The notes: generated by a model not told the origin, from the letters alone. Numbered from the stretch's first letter, positions 1-5,814 are shown. The stretch is DNA of 5,814 bases from Beijerinckiaceae bacterium (GCA_027346205.1 DAIESR010000350.1:1-5814), one strand, 5' to 3'. Numbers and translations: made by a program.

Positions 1-807
<807 letters not shown>

Positions 808-824
808 ATGTGCCTCGCCCGCGG

Positions 825-945
825 CGTCATGGCCCGGCTTGACCGGGCCATCCAGGCACTTTTGTCTGACGGAACCACGGCAATTGATCGGTCCCTCGCC
901 GGCCCTCTCGTGGATGGCCGGGTCAATCCCTGGATCAAGTCCAGA
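825..945. repeat. Degenerate REP-like inverted repeat of the alphaproteobacterial type
   Basis: Just after thiC, ATGGCCCGG (829-837) and CCGGGCCAT (843-851) form a perfect 9-bp stem with a 5-nt loop. A second, related arm at about 911-936 (starting TGGATGGCCGGGTCAA) matches the reverse complement of the first with a few changes, giving a larger imperfect inverted repeat. Sequences of the form GGCCGGG...CCCGGCCATCC are familiar dispersed intergenic repeats in Rhizobiales genomes; this copy has a well-kept left side and an eroded right side. The first hairpin, followed after 8 nt by TTTT (860-863), could also help end thiC transcription. Translations such as MARLDRAIQ from this stretch come from the repeat and are not genes. 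Confidence 0.7.
829..863 (+). terminator. Possible thiC transcription terminator (GC-rich hairpin)
   Basis: A perfect 9-bp GC-rich stem (829-837 with 843-851, loop CTTGA) lies 21 nt after the thiC stop. Only four T residues follow, and they are 8 nt away, so it is a poor match to a classical intrinsic terminator. Its position is right, but the hairpin is also part of the repeat element described separately. Confidence 0.35.
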
Positions 946-996
946 AACGGCCAGGACAGCAGTGTGGTCGCTACCGATTTCCGTGGAACGAAGGTC

Positions 997-1032
997 AATT
1001 CCGTAAAATTACGTAAGTAATTATCCGGAATT
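997..1032. promoter_or_regulatory. 36-bp near-perfect AT-rich palindrome
   Basis: Two 16-nt arms (997-1012 and 1017-1032) around a GTAA centre match as inverted repeats at 14 of 16 positions: the outer 7 (AATTCCG/CGGAATT) and inner 6 (AATTAC/GTAATT) are perfect, with two mismatches between them. The right outer arm can alternatively pair with TTCCG at 1033-1037. The site is clearly AT-richer than its surroundings and ends 53 nt before the ATG of the small gene at 1086. It could be an operator or a hairpin in that gene's leader. I cannot name a regulator. Confidence 0.55.
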
Positions 1033-1055
1033 TTCCGCTATGCATCAAGCCCCTA

Positions 1056-1083
1056 GACCCTCGGCGTTCGACCAACGAGGGTC
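1056..1083 (+). promoter_or_regulatory. Hairpin covering the ribosome binding site of the 1086 gene
   Basis: GACCCTCG (1056-1063) and CGAGGGTC (1076-1083) are perfect 8-bp inverted repeats with a 12-nt loop. The right arm contains the Shine-Dalgarno sequence GAGGG (1077-1081), which lies 4-5 nt before the ATG at 1086. If transcribed and folded, the stem would hide the ribosome binding site. Confidence 0.5.
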
Positions 1084-1085
1084 CC

Positions 1086-1349
1086 ATGAAAGAAAAATCT
1101 CAAGAAAAAATCGAAGAAAACACCAATAACGAAAGTCGTGGTGGAGTCGTGATCGAGGTCCGTTTTCATCCGAACGGCCGCGTGAATATGATCAACAATC
1201 GGCCGGCGCATATGGATCCGCAGGATTGGTTCGACTTCCTGTGCCAGAACGCCGTCACCTATCGACCGCTGTCCGGCGGTCGCGGCAGTTTCGCGCTCTC
1301 GAACGACAGATTCGAAGAGATCCGCGCGCTGCGGATCGCGGCGGAATAA
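1086..1349 (+). CDS. Small conserved-looking hypothetical protein (87 residues)
   Basis: I do not recognise a named family. The ATG has a good Shine-Dalgarno (GAGGG at 1077-1081). The first ~18 residues are a charged, low-complexity tail rich in Lys, Glu and Asn, encoded by unusually A-rich codons. From residue 19 the protein looks like a compact soluble domain: VVIEVRFHPNGRVNMINNRP, then a Trp/Phe-containing segment (DPQDWFDFLCQ) and SGGRGSFALSNDRFEEIRAL near the end. There is no signal peptide or membrane segment. Short rhizobial hypothetical proteins with a similar 'FxPNGxV...RPA...WFxxL...LSGGRGxF' layout come to mind from memory. The gene stands alone on the plus strand and converges with the minus-strand pair ending at 1485. 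An overlapping minus-strand frame is rejected because it lacks protein-like features. Function is unknown. Confidence 0.75.
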   Translation: MKEKSQEKIEENTNNESRGGVVIEVRFHPNGRVNMINNRPAHMDPQDWFDFLCQNAVTYRPLSGGRGSFALSNDRFEEIRALRIAAE

Positions 1350-1484
1350 GCGAGGCGGATCGCGTCTCGTCATCTCGGGAAAATCAGTAATAGCGCTGAC
1401 AGCGGTCGAAGTTTTGGCCGTTGTTCGCGTTTCTGGCTCATGTCTTGGCCCATGTCTTGGGACAATGGCGCGTGGCGGAGCTGC
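1350..1484. other. Convergent intergenic region with a short tandem repeat
   Basis: This gap lies between the plus-strand small gene and the 3' end of the minus-strand paralog. The only visible structure is a 10-bp direct repeat CATGTCTTGG at 1439-1448 and 1451-1460 (12-nt period, two copies). No strong intrinsic terminator with a T-run is seen on either strand, although convergent genes would be expected to need one. Confidence 0.4.
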
Positions 1485-1910
1485 TCAGTCCACGACAGCC
1501 AGCAGTTTCGGCTGCATGCGCGGGCCGGGTTCCGAGAGCGACACGCTGTCCCATTCCGCGTCGAAAGCGCTCATCGATTGGATAAAAGGAAAGGCGCTGA
1601 GCGGAAAGAATTGCCGCCGCGTCAGATCGATGATCTCTTCGCCGATTTTCACGACGCAATGGACCCAGCGCGATTGGGGCGCGAGATCATGCCAGCGTGA
1701 ATCCGCATCGGGTGCCAAGGTCTTCAGGCCCGTGCAGCAAAGCATGCGCGCTGAAAAACCCTTGTCGCGAAGCGCGGCGGTCAGATCGACCGAGGTTTCG
1801 ACGCAAAGATTATAAGGTTCCATGATCCTGTCGGCATGGGCGCGGATGATGTGTCGCTCATGGCGACCAATGCTGGAAATATAGGCAGGAAGAGGTGCAC
1901 GAAGACCCAT
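1485..1910 (-). CDS. Hypothetical protein, possible papain-like/transglutaminase-like Cys-His-Asp enzyme, paralog A
   Basis: The chosen ATG (complement of 1908-1910) gives 141 residues starting MGLRAPLPAYISSIG, which aligns with the start of the neighbouring paralog B; the frame stays open upstream to 2003 but that extension has no counterpart in B. The core holds YNLCVETS (Cys36), WVHCVVKIGEEIIDLTRRQF (His84, Asp95) and FPFIQS plus AEWDSV. An order of Cys before a helix, then a His on a strand, then Asp a few residues on, fits papain-like or transglutaminase-like folds; this is inference, not a recognised family. There is no signal peptide or membrane segment. The Shine-Dalgarno is weak (AGCGAGC where B has AAGGGAG), so this copy may be translated less. 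It is downstream of B on the same strand, 130 nt away. Tails after residue 123 differ between copies. Confidence 0.72.
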   Translation of the reverse strand: MGLRAPLPAYISSIGRHERHIIRAHADRIMEPYNLCVETSVDLTAALRDKGFSARMLCCTGLKTLAPDADSRWHDLAPQSRWVHCVVKIGEEIIDLTRRQFFPLSAFPFIQSMSAFDAEWDSVSLSEPGPRMQPKLLAVVD

Positions 1911-1913
1911 GGT

Positions 1914-1941
1914 CGCGCTCGCTGTCGCAGGCGGGAGCGCG
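1914..1941 (-). promoter_or_regulatory. Hairpin in front of paralog A start
   Basis: On the coding strand CGCGCTC (complement of 1935-1941) and GAGCGCG (complement of 1914-1920) are a perfect 7-bp inverted repeat with a 14-nt loop, ending 3 nt before the ATG. It overlaps the place where the Shine-Dalgarno should be. Confidence 0.42.
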
Positions 1942-2040
1942 CATGGTCTCTCAGTTGCCAACGCCCGATGCCAACGGCTGGCAATAAACATCTGCAAGCA
2001 CATGTCGTGCCGGCCGATACATCATGCGGCAATGACCAGC

Positions 2041-2454
2041 TTATGGAAGGGTCTGGAGTTCGCGAAAGCGTGAGCGCGGCACATCGACACCGACGCTGTC
2101 CCACTCGGCTTCGCAGGCGCTGAAGGACTGAATGAAGGGAAAGCCGCTGCGCGGAAAGAATTGCCGCCGCGTCAGATCGATCACGTCCTCGCCGATTTTC
2201 ACGACGAAATGGACCCAGAATGACTGAATGGCGAGCGCCAGCCAGCGCGCGTCCGCATCCGGCGCCTCGGTCTTGAGGCCATGACAGCGCATCACCTGAG
2301 CGGGAAAGCCGAGATCGTCGCTCAGCCTGATCGAGGTCTCGCGGCAGAGATTATAGGACTCACCGATTTTTGCCGCACGGGCAAGGATGATCGCTTTTTC
2401 GCGAGGACCAATGTTGGAAATATAAGCGCCATCCGGCGCGCGAAGATTTGTCAT
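2041..2454 (-). CDS. Hypothetical protein, possible papain-like/transglutaminase-like Cys-His-Asp enzyme, paralog B
   Basis: The 137-residue product starts MTNLRAPDGAYISNIG at the complement of 2452-2454, with a strong Shine-Dalgarno (AAGGGAG, complement of 2459-2465) 4 nt upstream; an in-frame ATG at 2493 lacks such a site. Over 118 aligned positions about 79 are identical to paralog A, with one 3-residue gap before GF at 49-50. The invariant blocks are YNLCRETS (Cys37), GLKTEAPDAD, WVHFVVKIGEDVIDLTRRQF (His82, Asp93), FPFIQS and AEWDSV. Conservation clusters round the Cys, His and Asp, suggesting a catalytic site such as a cysteine hydrolase, deamidase or acyl/amide transferase. No family name can be given with confidence. 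The protein looks cytoplasmic. B is first in the minus-strand pair and probably the better expressed copy. Confidence 0.75.
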   Translation of the reverse strand: MTNLRAPDGAYISNIGPREKAIILARAAKIGESYNLCRETSIRLSDDLGFPAQVMRCHGLKTEAPDADARWLALAIQSFWVHFVVKIGEDVIDLTRRQFFPRSGFPFIQSFSACEAEWDSVGVDVPRSRFRELQTLP

Positions 2455-2455
2455 G

Positions 2456-2486
2456 GCGCTCCCTTGCTTGCTGCAGGCGGGAGCGC
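2456..2486 (-). promoter_or_regulatory. Hairpin covering the ribosome binding site of paralog B
   Basis: On the coding strand GCGCTCCC (complement of 2479-2486) and GGGAGCGC (complement of 2456-2463) form a perfect 8-bp stem with a 15-nt loop. The second arm contains most of the AAGGGAG Shine-Dalgarno and ends 1 nt before the ATG. The distal arm is the same sequence as in paralog A. Confidence 0.48.
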
Positions 2487-2520
2487 GTCGCATCTCTCAG
2501 CCACCGACGCCTAATGTCGA

Positions 2521-2820
2521 CAGGCCGGTGATGCGCTGATCAAGCAGATATTGTGCCGTGCAGCAGGCGTCTTCGACCAGCGCTGTTCGATGCTCTGGAA
2601 TATCTATGGCTGGAATCGGCGCGAGGCCGGCTGCCTTGGGGGATCGTTGCTCCCGTACCGCCCAAGCCCGTTTGATGGAGATCATGGTCGGGATCGGCAA
2701 ATCCCTCAGCTTGAGCCCATCGGAGCGCCTATCCAAATCGGCGTGCCGGACGCCACCGGGATGCGCGCCTGTTGTGAAACATGCTCTCGCTTTTTGAAAT
2801 CGGCTCTAAAAGGATGAACC
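2521..2820. other. Gap of 300 bases with no confident gene
   Basis: This lies between the divergently oriented paralog B and treT, so it should hold the treT promoter, but I see no convincing -35/-10 pair. Open frames cross it on both strands: on the minus strand about 2497-2736 (it includes IPTMISIKRAWAVREQRSPK), on the plus strand 2551-2817. None has a good ribosome binding site or a family I recognise, so a decayed gene remnant is possible. A small 5-bp stem (GGCGT/ACGCC, 2740-2754) is the only other structure seen. Confidence 0.3.
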
Positions 2821-4068
2821 ATGGATGAGACCGATGCCGATCCGCCGAGCTTTCGGCTTGCGTCGATCGAGGATTTCGAGCCCTTCGTCGGCGCCGAGAC
2901 GGTCGACCGGATCATGGCAAAAGCCGCGCCGCTGCGCGACCTGCATGTCGTCAATATAAATTCGACCTATTATGGCGGCGGCGTCGCGGAACTCCTCTCG
3001 TCGCTTACTTTGCTGATGAACGCCGCCGGGATTCGCACGGGCTGGCGCGTGATCGAAGGCCGGCCGGATTTTTTCAGCGTCACCAAGAAGATGCATAATG
3101 CGCTGCAAGGCGGCGATATTATGCTGAGCGATCTCAAGAAAGATATTTATGAAGAGGTCGTCTATGAGAATGCCTGTCGGATGCATCTCGATCATGATGT
3201 CGTCATCGTGCATGATCCGCAGCCGCTGCCGCTCATCATGCATTATCGCAAGACGGCGCCATGGATCTGGCGCTGCCATCTCGACCTGAACAGACCGAAT
3301 CCGGACGTATGGGCCTATCTCGCGCCTTTCATCGAGCGCTACGACGCGGTCGTGATGTCCTTGCCCGAATATGCGCAGAAGATCAGCCCGCCGCAGCGTT
3401 TCATCATGCCAGCGATCAATCCGTTCACGACGACCAACAAGGAATTGTCCGAAGCTGAAATCGACGAGCGGCTCGACCGTTATGAGATCCCGCGCGACTT
3501 GCCCCTCGTCGTTCAAGTGTCCCGCTTCGACAAATGGAAGGACCCGCAGGGCGTGATCGATGCTTTTCGAATCGCGCGAAAGGACGTCGATGCCACGCTC
3601 GTCATGGTCGGCAATACTGCAACGGATGATCCTGAAGGCCAGGAGATCTTTGCATCCCTCTGCGCCAGCCGCGAGGAGCGGATATGCATCTTGTCCGTGC
3701 AGGACTCGGCGCTCGTGAATGCTTTGCAAAGGCGTGCCGCCGTGGTTCTGCAGAAATCGACGCGGGAAGGCTTCGGCCTTACAGTGACAGAGGCAATGTG
3801 GAAGGGCGCCGCGGTGATCGGCGGCAAGGTCGGCGGCATTCGCCATCAAATCGCGGATGGCGTAAACGGCTTCCTGGTCGAAACGGTGGAAGAAGCGGCG
3901 GCGAGGATCGTGCAGCTCTTGAAGGACGCAAGCCTTCGCGAAAGGCTCGGCGCCGCCGCGAAGGAAACCGTGCGCCAAAATTTTCTGATGACGCGCTTGG
4001 CCGAGGAATGGTTGGATCTGATCGGCTCGTTCGAGGCGAGCTTCAAGCTGCGCGGCCCTGTTGCCTGA
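2821..4068 (+). CDS. treT: Trehalose synthase TreT-like GT4 glycosyltransferase
   Basis: TreT transfers glucose from a nucleotide sugar (ADP-, UDP- or GDP-glucose in known enzymes) to free glucose, making trehalose in one reversible step in the cytoplasm. The 415 residues match the TreT layout from end to end. The N-terminal Rossmann domain carries NINSTYYGGGVAELL (GGGVAE 52-57), VIEGRPDFFSVTKKMHNALQ, HDPQP (131-135) and WRCHLDL (150-156). The C-terminal GT-B domain carries VSRFDKWKDP (from 233), VGN...DDPEGQ and the GT4 EX7E motif EGFGLTVTE (Glu316 to Glu324), followed by AMWKGAAVIGGKVGGI. The length is normal. The ATG has AAAGGA about 6 nt upstream. galT follows 46 nt after the stop, suggesting one operon. 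The nucleotide-sugar preference cannot be read from sequence. A related GT4 activity is possible, but the HDPQP, WRCH and MWKG blocks together favour TreT. A longer open frame on the opposite strand (2806-4188) is only its shadow. Confidence 0.9.
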   Translation: MDETDADPPSFRLASIEDFEPFVGAETVDRIMAKAAPLRDLHVVNINSTYYGGGVAELLSSLTLLMNAAGIRTGWRVIEGRPDFFSVTKKMHNALQGGDIMLSDLKKDIYEEVVYENACRMHLDHDVVIVHDPQPLPLIMHYRKTAPWIWRCHLDLNRPNPDVWAYLAPFIERYDAVVMSLPEYAQKISPPQRFIMPAINPFTTTNKELSEAEIDERLDRYEIPRDLPLVVQVSRFDKWKDPQGVIDAFRIARKDVDATLVMVGNTATDDPEGQEIFASLCASREERICILSVQDSALVNALQRRAAVVLQKSTREGFGLTVTEAMWKGAAVIGGKVGGIRHQIADGVNGFLVETVEEAAARIVQLLKDASLRERLGAAAKETVRQNFLMTRLAEEWLDLIGSFEASFKLRGPVA

Positions 4069-4071
4069 CAG

Positions 4072-4118
4072 TTGCGGAAGAGAGTTCGATGTGTGACGAG
4101 GCCGTGCGCCTGCAGTGA
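4072..4118 (+). promoter_or_regulatory. Nine-codon leader ORF overlapping the galT start (GTGA)
   Basis: ATG at 4089 encodes MCDEAVRLQ and stops at TGA 4116-4118. A purine-rich GGAAGAGAG stretch (about 4076-4084) gives it a good ribosome binding site, while the galT GTG at 4115 has only GAGG 13 nt away. The stop overlaps the galT start in the sequence GTGA, the usual layout for termination-reinitiation coupling. Confidence 0.45.
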
Positions 4119-5122
4119 GCGAATATCGACAGGATGCGACGACCGGCGCCTGGATCATTATTGCGCCGGCACGCGGCAGCCGGCCCATGGCTTGGCGGCA
4201 TGCCGAAGCGCATGGGGGGCCGATCGCGGCCTATGATCCAGCATGCCCGTTCTGTCCGGGAAATGAGAACCTGCTTCCCACCATTATCGCGGAAACGCCG
4301 ATGAAGGTGGCGCCAGGCTGGCAGGCGCGGGAGGTGAACAACAAATATCCGGCGCTGAGCCCCGAGGGTGATCCGAAGCCTATCGGTGTTGGCCCGCAGA
4401 TGCGGCTTCCTGGTTTCGGTTATCATGAGGTCATCGTCGAGAGCCCGCGCAATGATGCCGATCTGACGACGCTTTCAGATACGGAGCTCAATGCCGTCGC
4501 GGCGACCTATCGCTCTTGCTTCAACGTGCTGGCGCAGCGACCGCATATCGAATCCGTCTTCCTGTTTCGCAATCATGGCCGCGATTCTGGGGCCTCCCTC
4601 GTGCATCCGCATGCGCAGATGATGGCGACGGCGATGGTGCCGCCCAAGACCTGAGAGATAGCCAGATGGGTGCGTGAGCGCTTCGCCGCGACCGGCCATT
4701 GTGCCACTTGCCTCGATCTCGAGTCCGAGCGGCAAGATGGCCGCCGCATCGTCGAGATGACGGAGTATTTTCTGACTTTCGTGCCTTTCGCGGCGACAAA
4801 TCCCTGCGAGCTGCGGATCACCCCATTGCGGCATCGCGCCTGTTTCGGTGCCACGGATGAGGCCGAACTCATGGACTTCGGCCAGGTTCTGCGCCGCGCC
4901 CTGTTGCGGCTTCGCCTCGCGCTCGACGATCCTTCCTATAATTTCGTGATCGAATCGGCTGCGGCCGAAGCAGCGGATTCGCAAAGCACGCATTGGTGCC
5001 TGAAAATCATGCCTAAGCTGACGACGCCCGCGGGCTTCGAATTTGCCTCCGGGATCAGGATCAACCCGTCTCTGCCTGAAGCCGATGCCGAGCTGCTGCG
5101 TGCGATCGATCCCGGCAGGTGA
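4115..5122 (+). pseudogene. galT: GalT-family hexose-1-phosphate uridylyltransferase, interrupted by an in-frame TGA
   Basis: GalT exchanges UDP and a hexose-1-phosphate through a uridylyl-histidine intermediate (UDP-glucose plus galactose-1-phosphate in the classical case). The frame encodes 335 codons before TGA at 5120-5122, the usual size of the short bacterial/archaeal form. A single TGA at 4652-4654 (codon 180) splits it into 179- and 155-residue parts with no frame change. The GTG start gives MSEYRQDATTGAWIIIAPAR, the standard N-terminus, and no earlier in-frame start exists. The N half has the zinc motif CPFC (Cys44, Cys47), GYHEVIVES (His104), FRNHG and HPHAQ (164-168), with His166 the expected nucleophile. 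The C half has CATC, FVPFAATNPCE, HWCLKIMPKLTTPAGFE and GIRINPSLPE. Codon use stays coding-like across the stop, so the lesion is recent, a sequence error, or read through. A restart at GTG 4670 would lack the nucleophile. It is probably cotranscribed with treT. Confidence 0.85.
4652..4654 (+). other. Premature in-frame TGA in galT
   Basis: The codons around it read Pro-Pro-Lys-Thr-stop-Glu-Ile-Ala. In remembered short GalTs the segment after HPHxQ is like PPRVREEL, which puts an Arg at this place; a single CGA-to-TGA transition would explain the stop. No indel is needed to restore the full protein. Confidence 0.85.
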
Positions 5123-5238
5123 GGGTACGGCGTGCTTCGCGCGAAATGCAGCGCGGGAAATGCTCTTCCGGCAGTGCCCGAGGGGCGGAGATCGTCTATA
5201 GGGTCTCATCGGCGCATAAAGCTTTGGACAAGAGACTC
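5123..5238. other. Intergenic region between galT and the S9 peptidase
   Basis: It contains a perfect 10-bp palindrome TTCGCGCGAA (5136-5145) and TATAGG (about 5195) that could be a -10 element, but no matching -35 is seen. No terminator with a T-run follows galT. Confidence 0.3.
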
Positions 5239-5814
5239 ATGACCACCAAGACGATCGCCCCCTATGGCACCTGGGTCTCGCCGGTGACGCCGAAGATGAT
5301 GACCGAGGCGGCGATTGGCCTTTCGGCCCTCGCGGTCGATGGAAGCGATCTCTATTGGCTGGAGAGCCGGCCCGCCGAAGCCGGCCGCACCTGCCTGTGC
5401 CGGCGCGATGCCGATGGCAGGATCGTCGATGTCACGCCCGTGCCGATCGATGTCGGCAGCCGCGTGCATGAATATGGCGGTGGCGCCTATGCGGTTCGCA
5501 ATGGCATCATCGTCTTCAGCGAGCGCCGGGATGGCAGCCTCTGGCTGATCGAAAATGCCGCGCCGCCGCACCGGCTCCCGACTCCGGAAGGCTGTCGCTA
5601 TGCCGGTTTCGAATTCGATATCTTGCGCCGGCGCGTCGTCGCCATCCGCGAGGATCACAGGGATCGGCCGCCGACAAATCCTAAGGCCATGATCGTCGCC
5701 TTGTCGCTCAAGGGCGGCGAAGACACAATCCTCGTCGAAGGCCCGGATTTTCTGAGTTCGCCACGGCTTTCCCCTGATGGCAAGAGCCTCGCCTGGATCG
5801 CCTGGGATCATCCG
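5239..5814 (+). CDS. S9-family peptidase (prolyl oligopeptidase-like), N-terminal part, runs off the window
   Basis: S9 peptidases of this type are serine exopeptidases or oligopeptidases with an N-terminal beta-propeller gating a C-terminal alpha/beta-hydrolase domain. The open 192 codons contain only the propeller. It starts MTTKTIAPYGTWVSPVTPKM, then LSALAVDGSDLYWLESRPAEAGRT, RVHEYGGGAYAV (HEYGGG 77-82) and LSPDGKSLAWIAWDHP (177-192), blocks I know from bacterial proteins annotated as S9 or dipeptidyl aminopeptidase/acylaminoacyl-peptidase. The catalytic Ser-Asp-His domain lies beyond the window, so activity cannot be judged. No signal peptide is visible. The ATG is preceded by a weak purine-rich site (GGACAAGAG). 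The 116-nt gap after galT suggests its own promoter. A long minus-strand frame over 5206-5811 is its shadow. Confidence 0.88.
   Translation, partial: MTTKTIAPYGTWVSPVTPKMMTEAAIGLSALAVDGSDLYWLESRPAEAGRTCLCRRDADGRIVDVTPVPIDVGSRVHEYGGGAYAVRNGIIVFSERRDGSLWLIENAAPPHRLPTPEGCRYAGFEFDILRRRVVAIREDHRDRPPTNPKAMIVALSLKGGEDTILVEGPDFLSSPRLSPDGKSLAWIAWDHP

Larger units (their letters stand above)
1485..2520. repeat. Tandem segmental duplication containing paralogs A and B and their upstream regions
   Basis: Unit 1 is about 1485-1975 and unit 2 about 2041-2520, both in the same orientation. The longest exact match I see is 31 bp (1601-1631 and 2151-2181, offset 550), followed by an exact 18-bp match over TCGCCGATTTTCACGACG. 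Similarity continues beyond the start codons: GCAGGCGGGAGCGCG and CTCTCAG occur upstream of both genes. It fades near 1975 and 2520. Many silent and replacement changes show the duplication is old and not an assembly echo. Confidence 0.8.

Noticed and set aside
1351..1375. GAGGCG/CGTCTC stem after the 1086 gene as a terminator
   Set aside because: Only 6 bp with one G-U pair and no following T-run.
1911..2003. N-terminal extension of paralog A to an upstream start at 2003
   Set aside because: The extra 31 residues have no match in paralog B, and the shared start at 1910 aligns with B's MTNLRAP start.
2772..2800. TTGTGA as a -35 element for treT
   Set aside because: No acceptable -10 hexamer lies 16-18 nt downstream.
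4089..4118. MCDEAVRLQ as the true galT N-terminus joined by a frameshift
   Set aside because: The GTG at 4115 already gives the standard family N-terminus (MSEYRQDATTG), so no extra residues are needed.
2806..4188. 460-residue open frame on the minus strand
   Set aside because: It lies antisense to treT, whose plus-strand product matches a known family from end to end; the frame is open because of GC-rich third positions.
4652..4654. TGA in galT as selenocysteine
   Set aside because: The position is not a conserved Cys in GalT and aligns with an Arg from memory; no convincing SECIS-like hairpin directly follows.
4475..5209. 244-residue minus-strand open frame
   Set aside because: Antisense to galT, whose motifs on the plus strand are unmistakable despite the internal stop.
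5206..5811. 201-residue minus-strand open frame
   Set aside because: Antisense shadow of the S9 peptidase gene, which has clear family motifs.

Overview
The window looks like chromosomal DNA of an alphaproteobacterium, most likely from the Hyphomicrobiales (Rhizobiales) and perhaps near the Beijerinckiaceae or methylotroph groups. The reasons are GC-rich coding with GC-ending codons, a dispersed inverted repeat of the kind common in those genomes just after thiC, and the character of the recognisable proteins. The order-level placement is inference; no rRNA or tRNA is present to fix it.

Layout, left to right. (1) 1-807, plus strand: the 3' part of thiC, the radical-SAM HMP-phosphate synthase of thiamine synthesis, with its C-terminal iron-sulfur Cys motif intact. 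(2) 808-1085: non-coding, holding a degenerate REP-like inverted repeat, a 36-bp near-perfect AT-rich palindrome and a hairpin over the next ribosome binding site. (3) 1086-1349, plus: a small hypothetical protein of 87 residues. (4) 1485-2454, minus: two tandem paralogous small genes (141 and 137 residues, about two thirds identical over 118 aligned positions) that keep a Cys, a His and an Asp in an arrangement resembling papain-like or transglutaminase-like enzymes. The duplication includes their upstream regions, and both copies have a hairpin over the start region. (5) 2455-2820: a gap with no confident gene. (6) 2821-5122, plus: a two-gene cluster made of a GT4 glycosyltransferase closely resembling trehalose synthase TreT, followed by a short-type GalT (hexose-1-phosphate uridylyltransferase family). 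galT is cut by one in-frame TGA just after the catalytic His-Pro-His motif. (7) 5239-5814, plus: the start of an S9-family (prolyl oligopeptidase-like) peptidase, which runs off the window end.

How the genes work together: TreT joins a nucleotide-activated glucose to free glucose to make trehalose. A GalT-family enzyme exchanges nucleotide and sugar phosphates, so the pair plausibly links nucleotide-sugar supply to trehalose production (inference from adjacency). The thiC and S9 peptidase genes are ordinary housekeeping neighbours. The least explained part is 997-2520, with its three small genes, their RBS-covering hairpins and the tandem duplication. I do not see a defence system, CRISPR array, intact mobile element or RNA gene.
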